Positions 47,190-58,161 of a DNA stretch of 64,000 nucleotides are shown here, piece after piece (position 1 is the stretch's first letter; the number at the start of each line of letters is the position of its first letter). Position numbers and translations under genes: made by a program. The notes beneath the pieces are model-generated. The model did no database searches. It had not been told where the DNA came from and saw only the letters and a program-made list of their open reading frames with translations. The DNA is from Calycina herbarum (taxonomy: Eukaryota > Ascomycota > Leotiomycetes > Helotiales > Pezizellaceae). Where the stretch lies: contig LLEY01000008.1 in the NCBI GenBank assembly GCA_001414485.1, forward strand, positions 620,001 through 684,000, read 5' to 3'.

Positions 47190-48469
47190 GATCTCTTCTT
47201 GAAATAAAAGACAGGACTAAATTCAAGTGGAATACAGAACAACATCCGGGCCACCCAGATCATTTTAAGCAAACCACAACTCTCCCATCAGACGGAAATT
47301 ACTCAATAATCACTCCGACTCACCACGCGTCAGCCGAATCGTACAAGCACGAACAAAAGCATACCCAACCCATGGATGTACTAACCTCCCATGCCTAGAC
47401 ATTCCATCCTTTCATTATCGAGGCTAAACTAATAACATCTCTCTCATTGGCTCACCCGCATCAGCCGGGTACCAATTACTCAACGCCCCGCATCTCGCGA
47501 AGCACCACAGCAAGGCTTAGACCTCTCCCCAGCATCAAATCGAAAATTCCGCACACCTTCTTTCGCTCGTATAGATTAAAAAAAAACAACCTTAAGCCGG
47601 GTGCCCAGGGTTTCCTTCACCGGCTACGGATTCCGGCCTCTACCCTGCTCTACCTCCACCCTGCAAAGCAAAAGAACCTTGCTCAACCTACTATGTGAAC
47701 ACGACGTATCCAATAGAAGGCCATTGAATCCGAGACCTATCTGCAATAGTCCAATCGCCCAGCATCAGAAGTCAAGCAATATTAGTAAACTTAAGAAAGA
47801 AAGTAAACCTTTAAATTTCCGTGTAGTCTTACTGCAAAAACAAAAGAACCTCCACCTTTCAATGGAATACGAGATATCCAATAGAAATCAATTGCGACAC
47901 TACTTAGGTAACTGGGTACCTGTTCTCCACCAAACTCATCGAATATAAGGCCACGTATGCCCAGGCGTAAACTTAAAAGAAGATGCTGTAACCTGAAAAA
48001 AAGCAATAAACAAGTCCTTGGTAAATTCATCTCATTCTCATCGCATACTTCTACAACGTTCGCCCAGACCAAAAGGCGGTCATCAACCAGATCCACTAAT
48101 CCCCTCCTCCCATTTTGTAACACCTCAAATGCAGTACGCCACCCTCCCATTGGAGCGGAAATCACGAGCCCCGACACTTACGAGTTTCCGCGTACTCATT
48201 GTCCAATGAGACTCAATCCTTCACACATTTCCTCGTTGCCTAGGCGGTGAATTCGAACACACAAGTGTCACCGATTGACTCCACGAGGTATTAGTGAGAG
48301 AATGACGGCGAGGAGGAATATCAAAGCCTTGTCGAAAACTGCTGGACGATCCAGTTGTGCTTATGCGACACAAAGAAATTATGCCGAAAAGACCGAGAAG
48401 AAACAAAGGAGAACTGCCCTTCGACTCAACTCATCCAAATCTGACGGGACTTCGAAAGGTCAAGGTTGA

Positions 48470-49110
48470 GGCAGTCGTAAATGCGTGCCTCAAGGTCGAT
48501 CACTCCTTCCCCAGCTTAACCTCGTCCATCCACAGAACCCACTCCTGAGATCGCTCTTTCCCTCTCACCCCAACCTCCATGACAAAGGCAAGAAGAGAAG
48601 ATCGACTCCCTTCCTATCTCAGATGCATCCTAGCAATCGAGGGGAAAAAAGAAAAGCAAAAGAGTAACCCTCAAATTAATACTTGCCATGCATGCATGGA
48701 ACTTTTCAACATCTGGAAACTTGCCTCTCAACGAACGCAGAGTATGATGCCAGTTCCAACTTTCCTCAACTCTCGAGGTCGAGGAAGTTCCTTGCTTAAC
48801 TCAACTTCTTCCAATCGCCTCGGGAAGACGGGACTTGGAGTCACTCCTTCCCAACATCACACCCAAGCCAGTTCGGCCTCCCTCGACTCTCAGTCGTTCC
48901 TTCCCTTACTTAACCTTGTCCCTCGACTCAACCATCTCACCTCGAGCTCGCTCCTTCCCTCCTCCCTCAACTTGAGAGAAAGGAAGGCACGACTCCCTAC
49001 CTCGATGTCTCGCGACTCACAGGGTGGTTCCTCCCGACTTGACCTAACCGCCCCAAGGCACGGGACTCAAGATCGCTCCTTCCCTCTTACCTCGATTTTG
49101 ATTTCAGAGT
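48470..49110. repeat. Degenerate tandem field of CGCTCCTTCCCTC-type units
   Basis: Variants of TCGCTCCTTCCCTC followed by A/C-rich spacers and CTCGACTC recur at irregular spacing of roughly 50-90 bases (for example near 48498, 48550, 48890, 48950 and 49073). Related words in the opposite direction lie near 25.0 kb and 12.4 kb. They look like decayed copies of one repeat. Confidence 0.5.
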
Positions 49111-49361
49111 CACCGTGGCGAGAGAAAGAGAGAAGAGAAGGCACAGATCCAGATCCAGAGTAACCCCCTCCCCCCCCTTCCCGACCCCCTTAGATTCTCT
49201 TCCATCCATGCCCAGGTGGTTTCTTGTTTACGAAGACTTATCGAGGGGAAAACATCTCCATAAAATCACAGCTACACACCACACCCCCTTTTTGCAAAAT
49301 TGTTTCTTTATTTCATTCATTTATCCACACCACATACATCAAGAGAGAGAGAGCATCCGCT

Positions 49362-49383
49362 CCCCCCCCCCCCCCCCCCCCCC
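49362..49383. repeat. Poly-C tract, 22 bases
   Basis: An uninterrupted run of C, about 440 bases past the stop of the SANT gene. Its true length is easily misread by sequencing. Confidence 0.9.
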
Positions 49384-49821
49384 TCAGACACCCCATTTTC
49401 TAGAACTCCCAACATCCACCCACCCGAAAATGAAAACCTCGAGAGAGTAAAAAAAAAATAAGCTCCAGATGCAAAGGGTATCATGACGTATTCAATCCCG
49501 GAAGAACCATCATATCCATTTCCCAATAATAAAAAAAGAACCATGTGAAAAACACAAAAACGCCGGGTCGCTCTTTCTCCTCTCTGTCTGCTTCATTTCT
49601 CTCCAAAGTCATGATTGATCCCCTGTTCCTTTCTTCCTATTCTTACAATACATACAAAAATTACATGGTCCCAATTCCGTCTTGTTAAAACAAGACAAAA
49701 AGACAGACCAACTCACTCATTTTCTACTTCATCATGTCATAAAAATCCGACGAGAAAAACAAAGTCCTTGCAGTAGGGACTTCCATATCGTATTCTGCAC
49801 CTCTCCTTTCTCAACTCTCCG

Positions 49822-52800
49822 TTAACGTCGATCTCGATCATCGCGTAAACGTTGATGGTATTGTGCCTGTGCTTGTTCCTCCTCCCTCAATCTTCTCTCT
49901 TGCTCCCGCATTTGCATATCGCGTTCGAGGTTGCTTTCTGAATATCCTTGGCGGGCGGGATGTTGATATTGCATCGGGTGAGCAGGTTGATGGGGTGCTT
50001 GTGGTGGGTATCCAGAGTGTGAAGGAGTCGAGCCCGAAGAAACTGATCCTGGTCCATAGCTACGAGCATCGAGACTATTATGCCTAGACCGTTGTATTTG
50101 TTGATGCTGCCCAAAACGAAAAGGAGGCGATGCCATGTGCGAATCACTTTGACCATAGACGAATTGACGGTGGCTAGGAGGTTGTTGGGATTGTGGCTGA
50201 TAAGAAGGCGCGAGTTGAGGTGAGGCAGATGCCGGTTGCTGCTGCTGTTGTTGCATAATATACTGTGCTTGTGAGGGCTGCCGAGCATAATAATCCCGTT
50301 CTGAAGGCTGGGCGAGATCATGTGGCGATGTCGCTGGCGGGCGAACAGATTGGGTCGCTGCTGGAGGCGGAGTTGATGAATAGGGTGATTCTTTTAGCCT
50401 CATTGCAGATTGAGCAGGCCCACCGCGTGAATATCCACCAGCTAATCCATGCAAGTCCCCATGGGATAGCTCGCGACGAACTGTAGGCTGGGATGGTATT
50501 GATTGTCGTGATGGTGGTTGAGAGAACAAGGGTGTTTGTTGCGGAGTATGCTGCGGAGTATGTTGCGCAGGAGGTGGTTCATACCCCCTACGATCGAGAT
50601 TCGTAGGCGTATAGCTCCGATTTTGCCCAATCGACGAGGTGTGCTGATGCATTGGATGCGGAGAAGCGTGAGAGTAAGGGTGGGGGCTGTGTGAAATGTG
50701 ATGTTGAGAGTTGTGCTGAGAATGATGCGAAGCTGGTTGAGTGGGCACTTGCTGTTGCATCTGGGGTGGTGGTTGACTTGGTGGTTGGTGCGAAGCAAAC
50801 CGGTTTGCTTGCAATGGGTGCTGAGGGGGTGGAGTGTGAGAAGGCTGGGGAGTAGACACAACATTACTGACTCGCTTGGGTAGTTCAGGTCGAGGATCGC
50901 TTGGCTCGTCATCGTTCAGCAACGACATAATATTCGAAGTTTTCCTAACCGTCTCTTGTTGACGCACAGCGGAAGCTTGAGGCGCTTGGAGAGGTGGTTG
51001 ATGATGATGCTGAGGTTGAGTGGGCGGCTTTGGCTGGGCTGGTGGCGTCGAATACATGTCGTTTCTCATGGCTTCGTTTCTCATCGGCTCATTTCTCATA
51101 GAGGGGCCTGTAGGAGGTAGTCGTGGTAGTGCCGGGGAAGGGCTGGGCTTCATTTCGCGCTCACGAATCTCTCGAGGTCCAGTCGGGGGTTTATCGTTTC
51201 CAAATGTTCGAGGAGTTTGTTGATTGCGAACTGGTTGATATTGCTCCCGCCTCTCGGGTATTTGTTGAGGTACATCTGCTCTCGAGTGCGCTATTACATT
51301 GCTATTCCGCATAGAAGTCGTTGAATATGGCTCGTACCCTTGAAGACTGGGATGCTCGTTTGTATTCTCCTTCTTCAATTTCATATGATAATTATGAGTC
51401 TCTTGCCTCTCTCGATCGATTGCGATGGCTCGCTCTCGCTCGATATCCTGTTCCCGTTCACGACGTTGCTCTTCTCTTTGCTGCTGCTTTTGGAGCTCTC
51501 TTTGTCTTCCAGTTTGCTCAAATTCTTGTCGATGTTGCTGCTGCTGCTGGTACATTTGCAGGTCTCTTTCCTGTTGCTCGCGTGATTGTTGTTCTCGAGG
51601 TCGTTCAAGTTCCTCCCTCTGGCGTTGCTGTTGCAGGAGCTCCACCTGTTTTTTCTCTTCGAGTTCTTGTCTTTGCTGCTGATATAATTGTTGTTCTCGT
51701 AATTGCTGCAGCTCACGTCGTTGTTCTTGCTCACGTTGCTTCTGCTGTTCACGTTGCTCTTTTTCCAAACGCAAGGCAGACTGCCTCTCAATATGAGCCT
51801 CCTGAGCAACCTGGAGTGATCTTTGGGACAAGTTAGAATCGCTTGAAGCAGCGTGCAATGGTGGTCGTTGTTGGGTTTCCGTGACAAAGTAACCGAGTGA
51901 GGGGCCTCTTGGTCTAATGTTCTGTGGAACGGGTGGCGTTTGTTGAGCTGGCTGTGGAGTCACCTGCTTGCTGATTATGGAAGCAGGTGTTGCTGGCTGG
52001 ATGTGAGGTACGGGGCCGGCATTAGCCAGAGCAGGGAAACGTGCACTGAGACTTGGACCCGGCTGAGATGGCGAAGCTTGCGAGCTTCGCGGGAGCATGG
52101 AACTTGGACCAGGTGATGCCATATCCTCCATCCCATCAAGCGCAGATCCAGTCCGTGAAGGATGAGAAGATGGACCAGGTAAAGTGCCCGATCTCTCGTC
52201 ATAGCGTCTCTTGGGAATGATGGTAGGAGAGGGTAAGGGAGGCAGAGTTTCTCCTCGTTCCTTTCTTGCATCAGCTTCTCTAGTAATAGTTTCCCAATGC
52301 CTCCTGCCCGAGTCTACTTGGCGCTGGTAATAATTCTTGACCTGTGCCTGAATGTTAGCGACACGTCGACTCTTGTTACTGTCAGACGGCACTGCAAGCC
52401 ATTGTTGAAAAAGGTCGGTATATACCATAATATGGGTCTTTGTAGTCATGTACTTTGCTATTGCCTGCCAATCCGTGCCATAGTATTCCAGCAATTGAGC
52501 AAAATCGGTTTGTTCCGGTACGCTCCAATAACTGGAGGTCTGTTGGACACTACGGCGATCTTGTTGTGCATCGAAACTCAGAGGCGTGGTGGAATTGACC
52601 CGGTCTTGGCTAGGATATGGCTGGGGTTGCGAAGTCGCTGGTGCTTTTGGAGGAGGTTGCGATTGCTGTGGGGGCATTGATTGCAAGGTAGGCGGTGGTT
52701 TGTTTTGAGGTCCAAACTCGGCGAAAGGCTCCACATTGGCCGGCCGTCCTCCAGGTACAAATTGCGGGACGACAGCAGGCTGAGGTTGAATCGATTGAGG

Positions 52801-55800
52801 TTGCGTAGGACCGTCAAACTGGATTGGAAATCTATTGGGGCCAGTGGAACCTCGACTACTCTTTGGCTCAGGAACTGGTGTGGCTGGAGAACCGTCACGA
52901 CGATCCGCGGATGCGATTGGTGCCGCTGCAAGAAGCTGGTTATTCTTTCCCTGTTTCGAGCCTTTCTCTCTGGTAACCTTCACCTTTTTCTTGGCGGGGC
53001 CAGATTCACTTCCTGGCTCGGTCTTCAGTGTGGCGTTTGCTTTGCGACCTGGCGTAGGGGCAGGAGTGCCGGCTTCGGTGTCGTTGGGCGTTGTATCAAT
53101 GGGGAAAACTGGTGCAGCAGCTCTCCTTGGTCGACCTTTTCTTTCACCATTTTCATTATCTGGAGTTTCTTCCGCATCATCGCCATTGCCAAGACGAGCT
53201 GATAGAACAGTCGTCTTGGGCCGTGTTGGCTTTCTTCCTCCCTTCCCCTTTCCTTTTCCCTTTCCGCCTTTGGACTTGTCCTTGAGTTTTGACGAATGCT
53301 TCACTAGATAATAATGTTGAATGCAAGCCTTGAAATCCCGATTCGACAAGGCATCTGCGACATTACTCCAGTTCTTGGGGTTTTCCAAGTACACCTTTTC
53401 GAAGATTTCGGATTCTTCCGGTGTAAAATTATCAACTGGCTCGCCGTACTCGAGCAGGGCGAATGATCTGTTGAATGGAACAAGGTGAGACTTGTCGGCA
53501 AAGCCATTTTCCAACCACCACTGGCCATCCATCATAACAGGAATCGTAGCTTCCTTCGCACTCGCAGTTTTGGCTCTGGCCAAACGTTCATCTTGGTCCT
53601 TTTTCTCTTTGGCCTCCAGTTCAGATTCACGCAAAACTCTCTCAAAGTCATGTTCAGTGGCCCATCTTCCCGTGCGGCGACCTTCGGGCTTGGAGTTTGC
53701 TGATGCAATGGAGGACAAAGGGGCAGCGGCCTCTGCTTCAGCTCGAGCTCGAGAAGCACTAAATTTCTCCCTACTACGAACGGCAGCAGGATCCATCGAA
53801 AAGTCGGTAAACTTTCGATATTCGTAGTACCGTTTCGCCCATGCCTTGCCTTCACTTTCCTCTTCCATCTTTCTGCGTGCCTTTTTTTCTTGCACGTACT
53901 TCCGGACTTCAGCTTCCACTTTGAAATTTCGGATTTCCAGTTCTGCGACGAGATCTGGGTTGTCCCAAAAACAGGTGACCTTTGATTTTGGCAAGCTGCT
54001 CAGTGGTGGAGTCTTCATCATTCGGCGAACAGCTTCAAGCTCTTCTTCCCTTTCGCGTGCAGTGATAGATCCTTCACTTTCCTCAAACCGGTCAATCCTT
54101 GGAGAAATCTTGGTACCATTAGTCGTTGGTTGGTAGGGTAACTGTTCCTCGGCTGCATCGAGATCCATTGCACTATGGCCATTTGGCATTTCCACATCTT
54201 GAACTTTGTCGATAGGCGCCGAGGTACTGGGTGCAGGCTCTGTATTCTCCTCATGGTCTATTGCCGGGCCAGAAGGTAGATGAACACCATTGGTTTTAGG
54301 AGAAATAGGAACATCCTTCGGTTCCGAAGCTGCTGGGGGTTCGCGCGCAGGTTCATTGTTGGCCTCTGAACTTCGGTCCCGGATGGCGCTTTCTATAACT
54401 GCCTGTATAGCAGTAGGTTGTTGTGCGACTTCATCAACCATCTCCGTATCATTCGTGTCGGAAGCAACAGATGTAATAGGTACCTCAGGCTCTGTCTGTG
54501 ATACTTCAATTTTCTCAGCAGGAACCTTCTCAGACGGTGTCTTTTCAACTGAAGGTTCCTCAATTGGTGTTTCCTCCACTGGGACATCTTGAGTGTTGTT
54601 CCCTTCGATTGGAATGTTCTCGGTCGATGTGATTTCTGCTGGCGACTTTTCAACCGGGCTCGTCTCCTTTTTGACAGGTAGCTCTTCAACTAGGCTTCTT
54701 TCGACTTCATCCGGTAACTGTCCAATTGGGGCCGGCGTGGGTGTCGGTACTCTAGGCGCGGACTCGGTGACCACATCTAGTTCTTTCGTGGGTATCTCTG
54801 CGGGAATACTGGTAGCCAAAGGACTCTCCGCTTTGCTGACTGGCACTGGAGCCGGTATGGGAGGAGAAACCTCTTTTAGTTGCTCAGATTTAGACTCTTG
54901 ATGAGTGATTGGAGCTTCACAAGTCTCGTCAGCAGTGTTATCGACGATCGGCACTATGAATGAATGCCAATCTGAAGCGACAACTGGCGTTTGCCGAGGT
55001 AGTAGTGGATTTCTCTCCTTCTCTCCCCTGATACTTTCTTGGAGCTTCGCAATATTTTCCTCAAAGTAGGTATCACCAAGTTCATCCGCAGAATCAGAAT
55101 CCGACTCGATATCCGATTCTTCGGGTGCTGGTGACTGAGCCTTCGGCTGGCGTCTTCCAAGAGATGGATGGCGCTTCTTGGTTACTGTCTCTTGTCTATC
55201 TGGAAATAGTTCGATCGGTCGATCGTTGTTTGGCCGAGTCTGGATATTGGAAGAGTGTGAGTTATCCTCATTCACTGAGCCATTAATTGATAGGTTGTCT
55301 TGGGCCGACCCGTCGTATCTCGCATGATTGGGGAACAGTTCATTTTCTCTTCCAAACCCGTCCCGAATCTCAGGGGAGGGCCGGTCATAAGGTTTCGCCC
55401 ATGTTGATGAGGTTTGCTTGTTGCCTCCTCCAGGATTAACGGTCTGACGAGGTGGCCCTAGCCCACCTACCCGGGGTCCTGTGGGTATTGGAGCAGGCAA
55501 TGAAGATGCAGAGGCCGAATTCAGGGCGCCAGCAGAAGCAGCGTATGGGAGAGAAGAATATGCCGAGGTCACGGGTGTTGATGCCTTCACTGAAGTCGAG
55601 CCAAAAGCAGGTACTTGGGGAGGAGGGGTAGCGGATTGTAGGGGTCGACGGGTGAAAATTGGTTCAGGAGAGCGGCTTCGTACTGATGCTGGTCTGTGGT
55701 AGTCATCGTAGTATGCACCTCTCCCACGTCCTCGGCCGCCTCTCGCCCTGCCATAGCCCCTCACGAATGGCTGGTTGATATCTGAACCGGGCGATACTGT

Positions 55801-56517
55801 TGACAGCGGAGCATCTCTCGGGTTGCGGTGTGTTCGATCCAGATCCAAGCTAGGTGGGCCATCTCTCGCATCACGAGTTCCGTAGTTTGGCGATCGACCT
55901 CGGCCTTGAGGAGATGAAGCTCTCCGGCCTCTGAAGCTATCGCGCTCCCATCTCTCCCGATCACGACTTCTATCGTCCCGGAAAGGAGGTGGACCCCGCT
56001 CATCTCTACGATCTCTGTCCCTGTATTCACGGTCGGCATCCCGTCCTCGATCTCGACTATCATCTCGCCAGCCTCGCCCTCGACCGCGCCCACCACGGCC
56101 TCGAAAGTCTCCTCGAAATCCGGAATCGCCTCGAAACTCGCCATATGTCGAGGCTCGAGGACCGGTTGGGGCATCTAGCAATGCCTTTGGGCCAACGTGT
56201 CCTACTTTGGGACCTCGTGGAGGCTCCCGCGAGGGGAAATCCCTTGCGGATTCGCGCCGGGTGGGTTCGGTGAAGAGCTCTCTATTAGAAGCAAAGGCAT
56301 TGTGGTTTGACCGTGCATCTGGGATGGACCGACGACGTTCGCCTCCACCGCGAAAGGCGCCTCCTCTGTATTGATCAGTATCGCGCGGGTCGTTGTATCG
56401 TCCTGGGGACCGATCTCGAGGTGAGCGTCGAGACTCGGCGGTATCATATCCTTGATTTCGCGACGACCTGGACGATGTCAGCCTAGCTAGGCGGCGGTTA
56501 GGGGAGAAGACCGACAT
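49822..56517 (-). CDS. SNT1: Snt1-like SANT-domain corepressor, 2,231 residues
   Basis: One uninterrupted frame, unusual for so long a fungal gene. The N-terminus is rich in RG/RD/SR words (about residues 100-290), then Pro/Ser-rich and acidic parts with EEtPIEEPSVE-like repeats (about 590-660). Two SANT/Myb-like domains follow: FTPEESEIFEKVYLENPKNW...HYYLVKH (about 1030-1075) and WSVPEQTDFAQLLEYYGTDW...FQQW (about 1333-1375). A basic GKGKGKGGRKPTRPK patch sits between them. The C-terminal third is Q/P/H-rich with a Q/R/E coiled region (about 1570-1720). The paired SANT layout is that of the NCoR/SMRT relatives, Snt1 in yeast, a subunit of the Set3 histone-deacetylase complex that represses transcription in the nucleus. 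The start is the first ATG in frame; a short upstream exon cannot be ruled out. Confidence 0.88.
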   Translation of the reverse strand: MSVFSPNRRLARLTSSRSSRNQGYDTAESRRSPRDRSPGRYNDPRDTDQYRGGAFRGGGERRRSIPDARSNHNAFASNRELFTEPTRRESARDFPSREPPRGPKVGHVGPKALLDAPTGPRASTYGEFRGDSGFRGDFRGRGGRGRGRGWRDDSRDRGRDADREYRDRDRRDERGPPPFRDDRSRDRERWERDSFRGRRASSPQGRGRSPNYGTRDARDGPPSLDLDRTHRNPRDAPLSTVSPGSDINQPFVRGYGRARGGRGRGRGAYYDDYHRPASVRSRSPEPIFTRRPLQSATPPPQVPAFGSTSVKASTPVTSAYSSLPYAASAGALNSASASSLPAPIPTGPRVGGLGPPRQTVNPGGGNKQTSSTWAKPYDRPSPEIRDGFGRENELFPNHARYDGSAQDNLSINGSVNEDNSHSSNIQTRPNNDRPIELFPDRQETVTKKRHPSLGRRQPKAQSPAPEESDIESDSDSADELGDTYFEENIAKLQESIRGEKERNPLLPRQTPVVASDWHSFIVPIVDNTADETCEAPITHQESKSEQLKEVSPPIPAPVPVSKAESPLATSIPAEIPTKELDVVTESAPRVPTPTPAPIGQLPDEVERSLVEELPVKKETSPVEKSPAEITSTENIPIEGNNTQDVPVEETPIEEPSVEKTPSEKVPAEKIEVSQTEPEVPITSVASDTNDTEMVDEVAQQPTAIQAVIESAIRDRSSEANNEPAREPPAASEPKDVPISPKTNGVHLPSGPAIDHEENTEPAPSTSAPIDKVQDVEMPNGHSAMDLDAAEEQLPYQPTTNGTKISPRIDRFEESEGSITAREREEELEAVRRMMKTPPLSSLPKSKVTCFWDNPDLVAELEIRNFKVEAEVRKYVQEKKARRKMEEESEGKAWAKRYYEYRKFTDFSMDPAAVRSREKFSASRARAEAEAAAPLSSIASANSKPEGRRTGRWATEHDFERVLRESELEAKEKKDQDERLARAKTASAKEATIPVMMDGQWWLENGFADKSHLVPFNRSFALLEYGEPVDNFTPEESEIFEKVYLENPKNWSNVADALSNRDFKACIQHYYLVKHSSKLKDKSKGGKGKGKGKGGRKPTRPKTTVLSARLGNGDDAEETPDNENGERKGRPRRAAAPVFPIDTTPNDTEAGTPAPTPGRKANATLKTEPGSESGPAKKKVKVTREKGSKQGKNNQLLAAAPIASADRRDGSPATPVPEPKSSRGSTGPNRFPIQFDGPTQPQSIQPQPAVVPQFVPGGRPANVEPFAEFGPQNKPPPTLQSMPPQQSQPPPKAPATSQPQPYPSQDRVNSTTPLSFDAQQDRRSVQQTSSYWSVPEQTDFAQLLEYYGTDWQAIAKYMTTKTHIMVYTDLFQQWLAVPSDSNKSRRVANIQAQVKNYYQRQVDSGRRHWETITREADARKERGETLPPLPSPTIIPKRRYDERSGTLPGPSSHPSRTGSALDGMEDMASPGPSSMLPRSSQASPSQPGPSLSARFPALANAGPVPHIQPATPASIISKQVTPQPAQQTPPVPQNIRPRGPSLGYFVTETQQRPPLHAASSDSNLSQRSLQVAQEAHIERQSALRLEKEQREQQKQREQEQRRELQQLREQQLYQQQRQELEEKKQVELLQQQRQREELERPREQQSREQQERDLQMYQQQQQHRQEFEQTGRQRELQKQQQREEQRREREQDIERERAIAIDRERQETHNYHMKLKKENTNEHPSLQGYEPYSTTSMRNSNVIAHSRADVPQQIPERREQYQPVRNQQTPRTFGNDKPPTGPREIREREMKPSPSPALPRLPPTGPSMRNEPMRNEAMRNDMYSTPPAQPKPPTQPQHHHQPPLQAPQASAVRQQETVRKTSNIMSLLNDDEPSDPRPELPKRVSNVVSTPQPSHTPPPQHPLQANRFASHQPPSQPPPQMQQQVPTQPASHHSQHNSQHHISHSPHPYSHASPHPMHQHTSSIGQNRSYTPTNLDRRGYEPPPAQHTPQHTPQQTPLFSQPPSRQSIPSQPTVRRELSHGDLHGLAGGYSRGGPAQSAMRLKESPYSSTPPPAATQSVRPPATSPHDLAQPSERDYYARQPSQAQYIMQQQQQQPASASPQLAPSYQPQSQQPPSHRQFVYGQSDSHMASPPFRFGQHQQIQRSRHNSLDARSYGPGSVSSGSTPSHSGYPPQAPHQPAHPMQYQHPARQGYSESNLERDMQMREQERRLREEEQAQAQYHQRLRDDRDRR

Positions 56518-58161
56518 TCATGATGCTGGGCAATGGCCCCAGAGGTTTACACGACGACGCAGCAGGTATGTTGTTGATGTTGAAGGGCCGAATGAGAGCG
56601 GTTGTGCAACAGGTGAACCCCACGTCCAGATCTACCTATGGTGCAGCCGACGGAAACATGAGATGCGTTGCGGCGACGGGCGTGGGAAGGAGTAGACAAT
56701 AGTGCGACTGGTGGACTCGGGGGGTCGATTGGTGGATGGGGTGGTAAGGAGTGTGGTGGTACGACGATCAATGAAGGCGATGGATCGGATGTGAAGAAGG
56801 TGGTGTAGGTGTCTGGTCTCGTTAACCTGGATGAGGTTGTTGATGCGTCTTCGAGGGAAGTCCTTCTGCTGGTGCACAAGTGACAAGTGGTGCACAGAGC
56901 ATGTTGAAGGCTTGACGCTAAAACCTTAGTGTACTTTTGACCCTGTCAGCTCTTCAACCTGGAAGGTGTGGCTGGAAGTGGAAGTGGAGGCGCGCAGCCT
57001 GGAACCAGTGGAGCGGGGGCTCAAAAAGCGGCTCTCGAAATCTGTCGCAAGGTGACGTCGAGTGGACGTCGAACGACTCGAGGTCGGTTGGGTCGTATTC
57101 GTACTGCAAAGGGGGAGGTTGGATGGGCGGATAAGGTTGGAATAGCACAATAAAGCAGTAGAAAGGAGATGGGGGTCTGTCGGTAAGTCGAGAGGGTGAT
57201 TCCCAGAAAGCGGCTTCTAGAAGAAAGTGATTGTCCTCGTAAATCTGATTTCTGCCGACTTCTCAAAGAGGAACCCCTGCACTGCACTGCACTGCCCTGC
57301 CTGCCTTCTGGTCTGGCCCCCCAAACTTGAATGCAGCGCCGCCTTTAATTGACGCTAATCAAGCGTCCCCACGCAGCGACCCCAAATTTGGAAACTGCTA
57401 CAGAAATTTCACGCGAGGTGTTGAGGAGTTGTCCTTCCAGGGGTTGGCTAGCTATTCACTTTGCAAACATTCGAGAAAAATTGGCCTAGAGATCTGAACT
57501 TCCATTCTCTTTTCTCTCAGAATATACAGGTGGCTACTTTCCATTGTGCTATAGATTTAGAATAACGAGAGAGGTACTGGTACTGGTACCTAGGTATCTA
57601 CTCTACTTGGGCTCTTCTTGTCTGCCGAGAGGCTAGACTGGGTTAGTGTTGGTGAACTAACACCAAAAAGGGCCTCAACATTCTCGCCGTACCCAAAATA
57701 GTTAGGTTTTTGAGAGTCGTGGTATACGTAGACTGTCGCCATACTGACATGTCTGTTGTTTTGATTGAAGTGTAAAGCTGTACTTGTGACAATTCTATCA
57801 AGTATTGAGTATTGTGGGGTATGAAGGTCGTGTGTTGTGTGTTGTGTGTTGTGTCACCCCAACACCAACCTTGAAGGTCCGAGCCGGGCTTTTTTTTAAT
57901 TTTATTGCGATCCATTTCCCATTGTTTGCCTTGTTACCCTGTACGCAATACCAACTTACAAACTAGGGGTTGTTACAAAGATTCAACCAAATGTACAACT
58001 AGAAGTATTTTTCAAGATTCGTTTCCCGGTATGAAAGCTGTTGGTGAGTTCTGGGTAAGGATGTCTGTAAATTTTACAAGTAGGGAAGTCGAAATTTCGA
58101 CCTTCAAAATATTTCTTTACTAGCCTCAACACCACAACTGGACCACGCCATCCCAATCGAA
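56518..58161. other. Divergent region between SNT1 and deoxyhypusine synthase
   Basis: About 1.6 kb between two start codons, so it holds both promoters and probably a long SNT1 leader. Short GTTGTGTGTT repeats (about 57832-57856) and a GGTACTGGTACTGGTACC run (about 57573-57590) are visible. No gene is supported. Confidence 0.5.

Larger units (their letters stand above)
47190..49821. other. Gene-free low-complexity region
   Basis: About 2.6 kb between the peroxidase start and the stop of the large SANT gene. It holds a degenerate CTCCTTCCCTC repeat field and a poly-C tract, listed separately. Short open frames reflect the base composition and have no family likeness. The 3' untranslated region of the SANT gene should lie at the right end. 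Confidence 0.6.
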
